64,000 bases of DNA. Origin: Mya arenaria. Its lineage: Eukaryota > Mollusca > Bivalvia > Myida > Myidae. The stretch covers positions 12,456,356 to 12,520,355 of the forward strand of contig NC_069136.1 in the NCBI RefSeq assembly GCF_026914265.1, read 5' to 3'. Positions 14,901-25,586 of the stretch are shown here, piece after piece. The notes below the pieces were generated by a model that did not search any database, had not been told where the DNA came from, and saw only the letters and a list, made by a program, of their open reading frames with translations. The number at the start of each line of letters is the position of its first letter. Position 1 is the stretch's first letter. Made by a program: the position numbers and the translations under genes.

Positions 14901-17900
14901 CCTGCAGATTCATTGAAAATTTCAGATACACCGCTTGTTTATACCCTCTGTTTGAAACCGGGCAATACATTTAGCATCTAAGACCCTCCTTCGGTAATCG
15001 GCTCTATTCGATTCTAATAATGATGCTCGTTGAAACTTACAACATTTGTATCTGGATTAAGAACACGCTGGTAGTTTTAGAAATAAATAGCGTAAAAACC
15101 TTTACCGAAAATACGTCAATGAAGCATATAGTGCTAACACTTGCTAATTGTTTCAACACACCTCAATTTATTCTTGTAGACATATTCACTGTCTCATATT
15201 TAGCTTTTCATAAGTGACAAGCCATTGGCTGTTAACAGCGACCATGACCATTCAGACAAGATGCAATAAACATAAGCTGGCAGATTTTTTTAACCGATTA
15301 ATTATGCTAAGTCACTCTCTTTGTCACAATGCTGAGCGTGTGTGTTCTTGTCCTTTTGCAGAAGCCGCTTACTTTGGAAAACCAACTTATTCGGCCTGGT
15401 AACTACAAACTCAAATCAGCTTAGGCCTGGAATAAACGACGCATTGACCGGACAACCAATATTATCAATGAGATGGTGTTTGCTTTAGCTAAAAGGATCG
15501 AAATGTAGTTGTCAATGCAGCATTTATGAACTGTTCTATTGCGATTGGTCTTGTTTATTTGATACGGTGGAATTTTTCCAATAAGGAAGTCGACATTCTA
15601 AATAAAGGCTTGTCATGACGTCATCAAGCAATATCATTCAGAGAGCGCTGTGCGATTTGAGCTGATAAGACAATAAAGTGGTGTTTACAATCCTTGTAAC
15701 TATATTTGAAATGTAGATAATTGCATCTACATCTAGATTCTAATTAAATCTAAGTTCAAAATATGCTGCCTTTGGAAAATGGTGTGTTTTAAAACCAATA
15801 ACTGACTATATATTTCACATAACTCTTTTCCTTTCTGGATTAGAATTAGTAATGCTAATCTGAATTTGAAATATATTGTATTGCTTAGATTTGAAATGCC
15901 CACCTCTTTGACATTTGTTTATTTCTTATATATTTATGAAAAATAGGTAAAAGGCCATCAATGTTTTAACTCTTGACGAACTGCGCGAAATGTCAACAAA
16001 ACCCCCACCCTGGTGAAAAAATAACAGGTCAATTATTTGTTAACAATCGCCAAACCCCCGCATATTTGAACAAAGGAGAGTGACGCACATAAACAAGTAT
16101 GTGGAATTCTTTAAAACTCATTAAAATGTTAGATTTAAAGAAATCATAAGATCGATATACAAATAAAGAAACAATTCAAACGAAAGTTATTTGAAGCTGT
16201 ATTGATGAACTCGTTTTACCCGAGTATTGTCTTCGATATATGTCCTATGAGGAAGCCAGTGATTTTAAATAAAGGCTTGTCATGACATTAAATCATTCGA
16301 TTTAAAACCATTGGTGGAATTAAAACAAATAGGGGATTGGTATTACTACTTCCTTAATAAAGAACTTAATTATAAACTGATACTTAATACAAACTGGAAA
16401 AACAAAACCACACACTTTTAAATAGTAAAAGGTCGAGGATGAAATAATACACAAAGGGATGTATTCTGTATAACATAGATTAGTTTTTACTTATTTATTT
16501 TATAACGATTGTAAAACAAGCTATTGCAACTTATATTAATCACTCTCGTTGGCACAATGTTACGCGAGTGTTTTCTTGTATTTGAACTTTTTTCATCATA
16601 AAGATGGAGCATAAATACATTTTATATAACAGTGTCTTTATTGATACATCCAGTAACAAAGCAATCAAATACACCAATAATTATTTTGTCATCAGTTAGA
16701 CATTGCAAATCCTATACGTGTTGGTAATTTTCAAGCAAAAGCAAGAGCACCGCTCTTCTGATTTTTCTCCCGGTCGTTTAAAGAGGTGAAATACGGCAAT
16801 TATGAACGCTATGATGATAGGCCTTGCTGTGCTTACGGTATCATCAGTAACAATGATGCTGATACTACATTGGAAACAAGCACATTCGAGAAATGATATC
16901 CCCCTTTGTATGATTGATTATTAACAAATCAAATATTTAAAGACTCCAAGCTAAGCAAAACTTCCCAAGTTTGTATTAAACAAAGCAAAACTTCCACAAG
17001 TTTGTATTGGGAAAAGAAATATTGAATATGAATAAGGTAAAATCTAATAATTAAGTTTGATATTTACGGTTGTAGCCTCACAACTTACAATATTGATTGA
17101 TATTTGCTTCATAAAGTTTTATTCAGCGGATTGAATAGTTATAGCTTCGAGAACATAATCATGTACATTTATTGTATTAATTAATGGGCAATAACTCTGA
17201 TAGTACTGATTTAATATAGACACTACTCGTGCATGCATCACAGCACTATGAATGTACACCCAGTATGTAAGGGCTGCTAATTATCCAAAATTACTGGAGT
17301 AAGTATATAAATAAAAGGCTTCTTATGGACACATTTGAGGTGTTTATCAATTAAAGGGCAATAACTCTTCTGTAACTGGCCCAATTTATACGAGTCTTGC
17401 GCATATAAAGATGAAGTTATTTTCATTCCATGTGAGTTTCATCCGTTTTTTTGTCATACTTAAAGGGCATTACTTATTGGATATGGACAAGATCGAGACT
17501 GCACCACCTTACTATGGTCATACAGACTTCACTTTATAAATATCATTATTTTCTGTCAATAAGTGTTACAGTTATGGCTCTAGACGGACGCATTCTACCT
17601 TTTAATTCAATTAATGAAAGGGTAAAAATAACTTGGCGACTCTTAGGCGTGCACCCATGCATCGTGGTCATACACATATTACATAAATTTCATATACTTC
17701 TGTCGGCTAGTGACATAGAAATCCCTCTGGTCTGACACATTTCAGCTTTTTTCATTATTTAAGGACAATACACTAGTCTTCTTTTGGGATCATTTGATGT
17801 TTTTATGCTTTTCTTGAAAATAACAATATTGCTCTTGAAAGTCTGTACTTGGGGCCGTTGGCAATGCTGCACTTAACATTACTGTAAATCACCATTCTCA

Positions 17901-17914
17901 ATCAAACTGACACA

Positions 17915-17971
<57 letters not shown>

Positions 17972-20900
17972 TTCGTAAGCACAAATACATACAATGAATG
18001 AAAACAGCGTCCATGGCTTGTTTTAAACTATTCCTAACTAGTTATGATACATGCAATACTACCGCCGGTCCTAGCGAAATTCGATTTTCAAATATCATTT
18101 GACATACTCAATAATCCCCAAGGACCAGAAAATAAATAACTGCACTGTGAATGAAGTAAGGGGCGATAGTTTTACAGCCTTCACTAAAACTTAATACCAG
18201 CTGTAGTGACCATAGTGTTGCAATCGAAACACTCTCGGCTACTTTCCAACGAAATGGTAGTTCGAGCACTCCAGAGATAGCCGAAAAGTAACAATTGAAA
18301 GTCAATGTGAAATAAATGCTCTGGAATGGTTTTATTGGAATCCGATTTTCATTAAATTATGAAAAAAAAAACATTTGTCTGCGATATAGATCTGTAGCCT
18401 ACGATAAAGGACATAACTTTTAACTACGACCCGCCATGGACTTACTGCTTATGACTATTTCCGGACCTATATGGGTTGAGCCAAACCATTATATTAATAA
18501 TATATAGTTTCACCAGTTACAACATTCACCTTGTATTTGCATATTGCGTATACAATATATATATATATATATATACCACAGCAACATTCATGGGCAACAA
18601 CCATTGTACAACAAAGTTACATATAGCTCAATAAATCGTCTGTTTTACTCACAAAAGTCGTTTGCGTTGCATTCTGTATGAAACGTATTTATATTATATA
18701 ACAGCTTTTGGTTAGCTATCAACAAAAGTATAAGCGTGTAATTAATTCAAATGGATTGATGCATATTTCAAACTAAAACGCAAAAATCAATGTTTAACTA
18801 AACTGATGATGAATTATAGCAATCCATATAATTGAATGAGTTGCCTCTGCAGTGCCCATCATTGTTAAAACAAATACAATACCCAGTGTAATTCCATATG
18901 ATTGAACGAGTCGCCTGTCTGCAATGCCCCTCTTTGTCAAAACAAATACAATTCCCAGTGTAATGTGAGAAGAACTTAACAGTATTGTAATTCATAAATT
19001 TGTTCAATTGCCATTCTCAACTAAGAAAAGGCCAATTGTTTTTTTTAAAGAAAATGCGCTCAACTGTTACGTTACTAGAGAGGGTCGTCGTATGATGCCG
19101 GGAAATTTGGAACACAAAGACTGTCAACAATGTTTATTGGAAGTGGATAAATAATCTTTTTCAAGCTGATTTGAGATACATTCTGAATGTAATGTCCTGC
19201 ACGAACAAGAGCCCATTTGCTTTAAATATCAACTCATATCACAGTCAAATTTAACTTGGACAGTCTGCCATCAAACCATGTTGCAAAGTTGCATTATTAT
19301 GATTAAGGTTATTTTCTGCACTTGTCACCAACGACGGCAAAAGTTTTACCTAAAATATATATGACACACAACTCAACAATTTACAAAGGAATTCCAAGAT
19401 CTACCAGATTATGATATTATCTTAAAAAGGAAAACAAAGTTGAAGAACAAATTAAAATGAATTACGTGAAAAAATATTCATTGCATGGTATGTTTTTAAA
19501 TAAATATGTTTAAGATAATGTAAAGAAAATTACTTCGTCTATAGTTTTCGGAGACAGGGTGCTTGACCTTTCATTTTTATCCGTCAATTTGATATTTTCA
19601 GACTGTTGCGGGATTTTAACATGCTTCCGTAACACGCTAAACAATGTTCAGCCTCCTTGAGAACAGACAAATTTTCGCGTATTTTTTGTTTCACTAATTC
19701 CATGTATTTTAATTTGCAGATGGACATTTTGGATGAGCTAAGCGACGCAATTTTAATGAAATTCAATTAATTATTAGAACTAAATAGTGATTTTGCATCA
19801 AACACGCTGGTTTGGTTTTGGATACGTGCTAGTAAAATATATATAAGCATACACTTTGAATTTTGAAGGTCAGGGTGTCATACCTAAACTTTCGCCTCTA
19901 AATCTTGATTTGAATTATAATTCTATTAATTTTCAAGACATGTTCAAAGAAGAAATAATATCCCCTTTGTAGCTTCGAGGATATAAGCTTTCAATAAATG
20001 CAAGTTTACGGAAAAGCAATTCCAAAATGATTTTTCTTCGAAAGGTCGATCTGAAATCTCCATTTCTAAAACAAACTTGGTAATATTTGTTGCAAATACG
20101 CATGTGTAAATACAAATAAGGTAGGTCAATAAAACAAATATTACTCCTGAGGTAATATTACTGTACAAATCCTTCGGTTTACTCTTTAATTAACTATTCG
20201 GTGGGCCTGAAGGTCTTTATCAAATTATTGACCACAAAAGTGTGTGTTCAATATTTTGACAAAGGCATTAATTTTAATAAATAGTAAATCAAATGATTTG
20301 TTTGAACATACTTTTTGACCGCTATATCTTCTTAAGTCTTGATAAAGAAAAGAATACTAATATATATGTTGCCCGAACATAAAATACTAACATTATTCGT
20401 TAACTCTCAGGCAGACGTCAATTTTTAAAAGTAAAAACATGATCGTACATTGAAGAGAATGAATGTTACTGGCAAGAACAAATCTTGTAATGGAAATTTC
20501 TTTTTTTGTGAAAACTGTACCAAACATCAAATGTCTTTGTAAAAAGAGGTTAATATATATATATAAATTATCCAAAAACTACCGGTTTAGCAAAATATAC
20601 AATAGCAATGAAGAAGCGTGTTTCAAAGACGAACAATAGTAATCTCCAATAGCCCATCACCATAGATAATAAGTTAAATGCTTTAAAAGATAAAAAGCCC
20701 ATGTAAATGTGTTCATTGTAAAGTAGAAAACGCTTATTGACTTTATACTTACATTCTTTTTTCCAGGACCTTTCTACAGTTGCATATAACAAATAATATT
20801 TGATAGAAAGAAAACAAAACAATAATTAACGACTCTTACAGGAATCGACTAAAATTGTAATGCAATTCTAACGATCAAACAATAGATATATATATATATA

Positions 20901-22012
20901 TCTTAAAGGCGGAATTCCTTTGCAAGTCAAAGTAAAACTGCGCCATTTTATTGAAAAAACAAACGCTCTGAACACACCATATTTCACAAATGCGTTAAGA
21001 TGTTGTTGTGTTCGAATGTGTATTTACGCAATATATCAATTAAACGCCGTTTTTTATATTGAAACAATGCAAACATATTATTGAATAATGTATTCTTGAC
21101 AAAACCTTCAGCAGAGAGGTTTATTGATGAACTTTAAGACAACTCTGTTGAATATATCAGTTCTTAAACTCAAACTCAGAATTATCGACTGAAATATTTG
21201 GATACTGTCCTTACATGTTAAATTTGGGGGCGGGTGAGGGGGTGCGCAACACTTGCGTAGACTATGACTTGGTTATGCAGTCGCCGCTCCATTGTTGAAA
21301 AGAGACAGAAACTCGACCAACTGTGGCAATGATTACGAGCAGTTTCAAGTCTGAGTCTCAGATTCAGAAAAACACTTTTATTTAACTACAAAGAACCTAC
21401 AAAGAACCATCTTTAGTACATATTGTACAAAAATAAATATCAGTTTCAAAAAGTAACAAAAATGTGCAAGTTTTATCATTATTACTTGCCTAAAAGAAAA
21501 TAAAATTATGATTTTGAAATCAGTCTCAAGACTTTTCGAAAACATGGTCATAGCATTTATAAAAATGTCGAAAACTAACTTTTTAATTTCCAGTTTATAC
21601 GGTATGGTCAGGCTAAAATACAATGTGGATTGTGTACAGAATGCATATTACAATGATCAAGAAATCAAGTTAAAATTGGCGCTGTTTTGATAAGCATTAT
21701 TTAAAATGGAGAGGAAATGCTATATTTCGCCTAAATGCGTTAGTAACGCTTATGAAACTGTATCATAAAGGCCTGGATTTGCAAAAGTCAGTTCAAATGA
21801 GTATCAGTCAGTTCCTTTTTTGTCTCTGTTTATAAAAGTAAGTTAATTCAATTTCAACAAATTTTAAGAGCAGTCTTAGCTAACATTATACAAATATATG
21901 AGCGAGTCCTTCAAAACATTAGAATGTGTACTTACTTCTCTGCCTTTTTCTTCAATGCTCTGGCAATGGCCTTTTGCTTGGTATGACGACATGCCGATAG
22001 AATCACAGACAT
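8973..22012 (-). CDS. FAIM-like protein (C-terminal FAIM domain)
   Basis: Four exons join in phase: 22012-21936, 12323-12202, 11127-11075 and 9119-8973 (399 bp, 132 residues plus TAA). All internal junctions are GT-AG, with donors GTAAGT, GTAAGT and GTAAG. Residues 1-40 are basic and probably coiled (KAIARALKKKAEKRQRKEAE). The rest resembles the second beta-sandwich of Fas apoptotic inhibitory molecule: WSFEIEGEYYQIVL, then DTVDIFCN, then FDFVIGNSYKARI, then LTIDGYRVP, matching in order the FAIM strands around WVLHMDGENFRIVLEK, MDVWCNG, FSIGNHDCYIKA and LIVDNREIP as I remember them. FAIM itself has two such domains (about 180 residues) and is a soluble anti-apoptotic, proteostasis-linked protein. 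Only one domain is encoded here. The frame stays open upstream of the ATG to an acceptor-like AG at 22031-22030, so a further 5' exon could extend the protein. The family call rests on remembered similarity. Confidence 0.65.
9150..9205 (-). pseudogene. Decayed duplicate of FAIM-like exon 4
   Basis: Just upstream of the real last exon, the minus strand has an acceptor TTTTCAG followed by ACGAACTACACCAATGC and then a stretch nearly identical to exon 4 (ACGTTTGACTTCGTT, GGCAACT.TTACA). A deletion of about 8 bases relative to exon 4 puts the two homologous halves out of frame, and similarity stops near 9150. It is most simply a partial tandem duplication of the exon with its acceptor, now non-coding. 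Confidence 0.7.
10012..10181. mobile_element. Short fold-back element, CCTCGGCC-end family
   Basis: The left arm (TTGGCCATATTTATTAAAAA, then CAACCTCGGATGTA) and the right arm (TGCATCCGAGGTCG, then ATAAAAATGGCCGAGGAGCC) are inverted copies of each other about 170 bp apart. The same arms occur at 9233-9304, 24352-25195, 35113-35160 and 61059-61328. There is no coding capacity. It sits in intron 3 of the FAIM-like gene. Confidence 0.7.
10332..10415 (-). pseudogene. Diverged FAIM exon-4-like fragment
   Basis: After an AG at 10417-10416 the minus strand is open for 27 codons and then ends in TAG. It contains EFDFNVGNDYRT, which aligns with TFDFVIGNSYKA of the real exon 4, and begins LTSENS where exon 4 begins TNCTDE. 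It stops before the strands that complete the domain. It lies in intron 3 of the FAIM-like gene. It could be an old duplicated exon, the remains of a tandem paralogue, or a rarely used alternative terminal exon. Decay is favoured because the domain would be incomplete. Confidence 0.5.
11308..11661. mobile_element. TTAA-flanked inverted-repeat transposon, AGCTGCACTCTCACAG family
   Basis: The left end is TTAAAGCTGGACTCCCACAG, and the right end read inversely is TTAAAGCTGCACTCTCACAG. Both are followed by an ACTTTTTTATTTTTTGTCTTGGAAAGA arm (split here by small differences), so most of the 354 bp folds back on itself. TTAA at both edges suits a piggyBac- or Kolobok-type TTAA target, though the superfamily is not established. 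Related copies lie at 48234-48595, 56057-56412 and 61899-62259. This copy is in intron 2 of the FAIM-like gene. Confidence 0.85.
13046..13237 (+). CDS. Possible small single-exon gene, unknown
   Basis: A 63-codon frame begins at a start codon in a strong eukaryotic context (CCACCATGAG) and ends in TGA. An AATAAA lies about 105 bp downstream (near 13341), so the layout resembles a compact intronless transcription unit nested antisense in the FAIM-like intron 1. The predicted peptide is lysine- and phenylalanine-rich with a charged end (DDLQKMERAQQAEKD). I recognise no family. Chance is a real possibility at this length in AT-rich DNA. Confidence 0.25.
   Translation: MSDTQNNPQVIKSHCSNDNMPWFKKFKNLNTKYVFKVFFDDLQKMERAQQAEKDVIIFCRTLK
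17170..17770. repeat. Diverged tandem repeat, GGGCAATAACTCT units
   Basis: The landmark AAGGGCAATAACTCT or a close variant appears near 17188, 17355, 17462 and 17759, with related text between (GGTCATACA twice, near 17517 and 17667). Units are roughly 105-170 bp and heavily diverged. The overlapping 94-codon plus frame at 17451-17735 follows the repeat and is not called a gene. Confidence 0.55.
17919..17969. repeat. (GA)n microsatellite
   Basis: About 25 uninterrupted GA dinucleotides, in FAIM-like intron 1. Confidence 0.95.
18823..18966. repeat. Two-copy 72-bp tandem duplication
   Basis: CATAT(A/G)ATTGAA(T/C)GAGT.GCCT..CTGCA.TGCCC is followed in each copy by CAAATACAATACCCAGTGTAAT or the same with one change. 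Copies start near 18823 and 18895 and differ at several positions, so the duplication is not very recent. Confidence 0.8.
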
Positions 22013-22712
22013 CTTGTTTATATCAAGTACTACAAAACAAAGTATACAAACAATTAATTAACAATGTTAATACGTCCGTGCTTAAGAAAAGCCCTGTTTC
22101 AGGTTGCGAGAAAATACGTCTTTCCTGATTGACGAACCCTTTTAAATAAACTTATGGTGTCCCAATTACATGAGAAGTCTCGCAATAACGTTTTCAATAG
22201 TCGATTCATTCGAATCGAAGAACCGCATTATATATCACCAAGCAACCGGGTCATATTGGAAATTTAAATCGATTGGAAAGGCAGAGCTAGCCATACGGGC
22301 AAGAGATTAATAAAGGCTTTAATTTTTACTGATCTGCCGTAAAGTTTTCAAGAATCGATAAACCATCAGGTGGGACTGTGCGATCGAACAGAACCGTATC
22401 TCAAGAGTTGTTCTCTCACCTATTTATTAGCTTATTTGAATGTAATGGTTAGCAATTTCAAAGTGTTTTTATAAATTATTCATTGATATCTGCCACGTAG
22501 CCGATGGAACAATACATGTAACATGTTCTGCGCTCGCTGCCAAGTTCATCAGGATCCTATGAATTTTAAAGTGTTAGACGATGTGAAAACAAATAAAAAA
22601 TATTTCTGAACGATCATGTATATAGACAGTTGGTAAACAGTGGAACAATGCAATGGTGTTTCAGTTTCATCAAAGCCATTATGGTAAAACAATAGAATTA
22701 CCGCCCTAAACC

Positions 22713-22982
22713 TTAAAGGGACTCGTTGACAGACTTTTTATTTGTGACGGAATGCTTCAAAATTTGTTTAAAAAATGTTAAAATAATGTAGCCTAAAATA
22801 TTTCAATCTCAATAGCGTTACTAACGTTTTTCTGTAAAATAGTCATTTTATCGCTTTTTCAATATCTGTCATCAATCGAGCTCAATTTTGAACTTTCGAT
22901 CATTGTGACAAGCATACTGTTAATATTGCATATAGATTTTTTTTTGGATAGCTGATCCTTGCCTATACAACGTCCCTTTAAT
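22713..22982. mobile_element. Short TTAA transposon, AGGGAC ends
   Basis: The left end is TTAAAGGGACTCGTTGAC. The right end read inversely is TTAAAGGGACGTTGTATAG. The element is 270 bp, non-coding and flanked by TTAA on both sides. It shares termini with 50314-50628 and, less closely, with 55351-55855. It lies about 0.7 kb upstream of the FAIM-like start codon. Confidence 0.8.
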
Positions 22983-23910
22983 ATCATAGTTGTCTGTTGC
23001 AACAAACAGCACTCAACAGTTTTAATAAACACCCCCAGGAATTGTACTTCGTGACGTTACCCTATTGTTAAAATTCATGAACAATTAGAAAGCATGAAAT
23101 AGACACATGATACCCATGTAAATAAAACAAATGAAAGTGTTTACCTAAACATTTATGTATTGTCCAAGGTTAAGTCTACATATGTACTGGCATAGTCGAA
23201 CTAGTATGGAGTAAAGGAAAGAAGGAAAGAAGGAAAACAAACAATGGTTGAATAAAAAAACGGGCATTTATTTAAAATACCATAATTGTTTTTATATGAC
23301 AAAGAAGGTATTTTTGAGGTAAAAAATACGAAAAAAATATCTGGGTGGACAAAACCCAAACAATGTGAAAATAAACTAACAACGAGGTCAAAAAGAAAAA
23401 TCATATAATTGCAAAAAATAACAAAATGGAGTAAACAATAATAAATAAGTAATAAATTTAAAGTAATGTGGTGGTTAGATAATTTTGAAACACTGGCGAG
23501 ATTTTCGCCCACGCCAGAAATAACAAAAAAGAATGGCTACAGCCTTCTCATTGGCCTGTAGCGTCACGCGACACGAAATGGGGGGGGGCGTTCATTGGCC
23601 CTAAGGATATTCCCGTGTCAAGGTCGTACTGTCAAAAAGATGGAAACATGTACAAAGCCATAACTATTTTTATGTAGGCATACCTTGCAGTTATGGTTTG
23701 TCCAAGTTCAAGGTTACACATGTACAGGCATAGGAACATTTATACGATATTGTAATGTTAAATATAACGTATAATGTCATAATTGTGCCTTTTATCACAC
23801 TCGATCAAAGTGTTTTCTTAATGTCTGGTTTATGTTTATTTGAAGCATATTTTAACTCGTCTTTAAAGAAGACTGCCAAATGGCATTATATCGCTAATAT
23901 AATAATAACA
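22983..23910. other. Intergenic, no gene seen
   Basis: AT-rich sequence. A minus open frame (23201-23512, 103 codons) is hydrophobic and purine/pyrimidine-biased with no recognised domain. A G run (23580-23587) lies near 23580. No supported exon. Confidence 0.4.
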
Positions 23911-24350
23911 ACACCTAAGGCAAATCTCTGTGAAATTCTTATAAAACGGGCAAGCGAATTCTGAGAACAGTATTTTAAAATTTTCCATATAGACATATAT
24001 ACATGAAAAGTAGCCCTCCTGGCGGACATGTTTTTAAAGAATCAACATAGGGTGAAGGATTTTGATAGAGGGTCACCTAAGGGTAATTTCTGTAAAATTA
24101 ATTTTAAAATCGGGTCAGCGATTTTTCAGCAAAATATTTTTAAAATTTTCAATAAAGACAGATATAGTGAAAAGAGGCACCGCCCTTTGGCGGCCATGCT
24201 TCTTTTACGAATCAATATGGGGTGAAGGACTTCAATAGAGGGTCACCACTAAGAATAGTTTCTGTGAAATTATTTTTAAATCGGGCAGGCGGATTCTGAG
24301 GAGAAAATCCATATAGACATACATAGATAAAAGTAGCCCCGCCCGCCATT
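23911..24350. repeat. Tandem repeat, about 165-bp units (AGGGTCACC type)
   Basis: Three units begin near 23911, 24073 and 24241. Each carries TTTCTGTGAAATTA-like text, then TCGGGCA.GCG, then ATATAGACATA, then GGCGGCCATG, then GAAGGA.TT.ATAGAGGGTCACC. I associate this family with bivalve genomes. The overlapping 65-69-codon frames are by-products of the repeat. Confidence 0.8.
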
Positions 24351-24351
24351 C

Positions 24352-25195
24352 GAAGCTCCTCGGCCATTTTTATCGAAAACAACCTCTGATGTATGCCGGT
24401 ACATCAGTTGAAGTAGTTCGTATTTTTTTAATTATACCATTAATCAAATGAAGTTTTTAGAGATATATTAATTGATCTAAGTTTAAATTGATTGCCTGTG
24501 AAGTGTATTATTGCAAACATGATTAAGATTCTCTTAGATATATTAAGAACATGTTTGTCATTGTGTCTGTATTTTCAGGTGTGCTATTTCAAAACCAGTT
24601 ATTTCCCGATAACATTTCTCTAGTCATCAATAGAGGACGGATATTTTTTTTATTTACACACATTATTTGCAAACGTTCCCTGAGTAAATCTCGCTTAAGC
24701 GTTAAAAACACTTGAAGTATTGAATGGTTTTTGTATCGCGGTTCATCGCATTGAGAACACCTCGGCCTTTGTCCATCAAAAACAACCTCGGTTGTAGGTC
24801 ACATACCACTAAATATAAATGTCCTATATATTCTATATGACAGTACGAGGACAAACAATGTGTCAATTAAAAGAAATAAGTCATATTACAATGAGAAAGC
24901 AATCACCAATTGGCTTTATATGCCCACTCTTTACATTAAAGTATGTTGCAAGTAGATCGCGTAGTAATTATAATTTAGCAGTCAAACAAAGTGACTTTTC
25001 TCTTGGGAATCATAATTATTTATGCATTAATACGCTTCGATCACTGACAATAAATTGACACTTCGTTCAACAAAAACCACGCTAAAACACTACCATTTAT
25101 GAATATTATTATTTTAAATGTACGAACTACTTCTACTGATGTACCGGCATACATCCGAAGTTATTTTCGATGGAAAATGACAAAGATGTTCCGAA
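24352..25195. mobile_element. Fold-back element with about 75-bp inverted ends
   Basis: The left arm (24352-24425: AGCTCCTCGGCCATTTTTAT, then CGAAAACAACCTC, GATGTATGCCGGTACATCAG) and the right arm (25120-25194) are inverted copies. The interior contains another partial copy of the same family at 24765-24800 and a segment near 24940-25030 (GCAAGTAGATCGCGTAGTAAT) shared with 35190-35280 and 61150-61230. It looks like one family member inserted in another or an internally rearranged copy. No transposase frame is seen. Confidence 0.7.
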
Positions 25196-25361
25196 TGGGC
25201 TCATCGGTATATGAAAACGTTAGGTGATTTGGGCACTCGTCCAAATTTTGCAATACTAGTACACAGAAGAATCGCAAACAAAAATGTTTGATGTGTAAAT
25301 TTACACTAAATATTTACAAATACCTTTGGTACAATCAAATTACAACACTCGAAATAAGGCA

Positions 25362-25586
25362 ATGGCGTCGATGACGTCAGTTGTCATCATTTTTACCGCA
25401 TTAAATGCAATTTTACCAATTAAGTCCGGAAGGTTATCCGAATTAAGATGTTGCGTTCAGCGGAATATATATTGGATGGTAGAGGAAAGAGATATACATG
25501 TTCGAAGTTCGAAGGAGGGTAAATATTTCATAAATAGGTTCTTGACGACTGGTTACATAGGCATTGGGTCATGCCCAAAAGTTTAA
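25362..25586 (+). CDS. Possible secreted small protein or first exon
   Basis: A 74-codon frame from an ATG whose first 22 residues look like a signal peptide (MASMTSVVIIFTALNAILPI), followed by a short polar region with a CC pair and WMVEERDIHV. A donor-like GGAGG|GTAAAT at about 25519 could instead make this the first exon of a longer gene, but I could not find a partner exon. No family is recognised. Its codons are less AT-skewed than the surroundings. It remains a speculative call. Confidence 0.25.
   Translation: MASMTSVVIIFTALNAILPIKSGRLSELRCCVQRNIYWMVEERDIHVRSSKEGKYFINRFLTTGYIGIGSCPKV

Larger units (their letters stand above)
12324..21935 (-). other. FAIM-like intron 1 (9.6 kb) and its repeats
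   Basis: This is the long first intron of the FAIM-like gene. Visible content: a possible small plus-strand gene (13046-13237), a (GA)n run (17919-17969), a diverged AAGGGCAATAACTCT-type tandem repeat (17170-17770), a two-copy 72-bp tandem duplication (18823-18966), short (TA)n runs (18556-18574, 20884-20901), and two related stretches sharing AATAAAGGCTTGTCATGAC (near 15600 and 16270). A minus-strand open frame at about 16692-16860 has a hydrophobic stretch (ARPIIIAFIIAVFHLF) but no recognised relatives or clear splice pair. The remainder is AT-rich without identified features. Confidence 0.6.
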
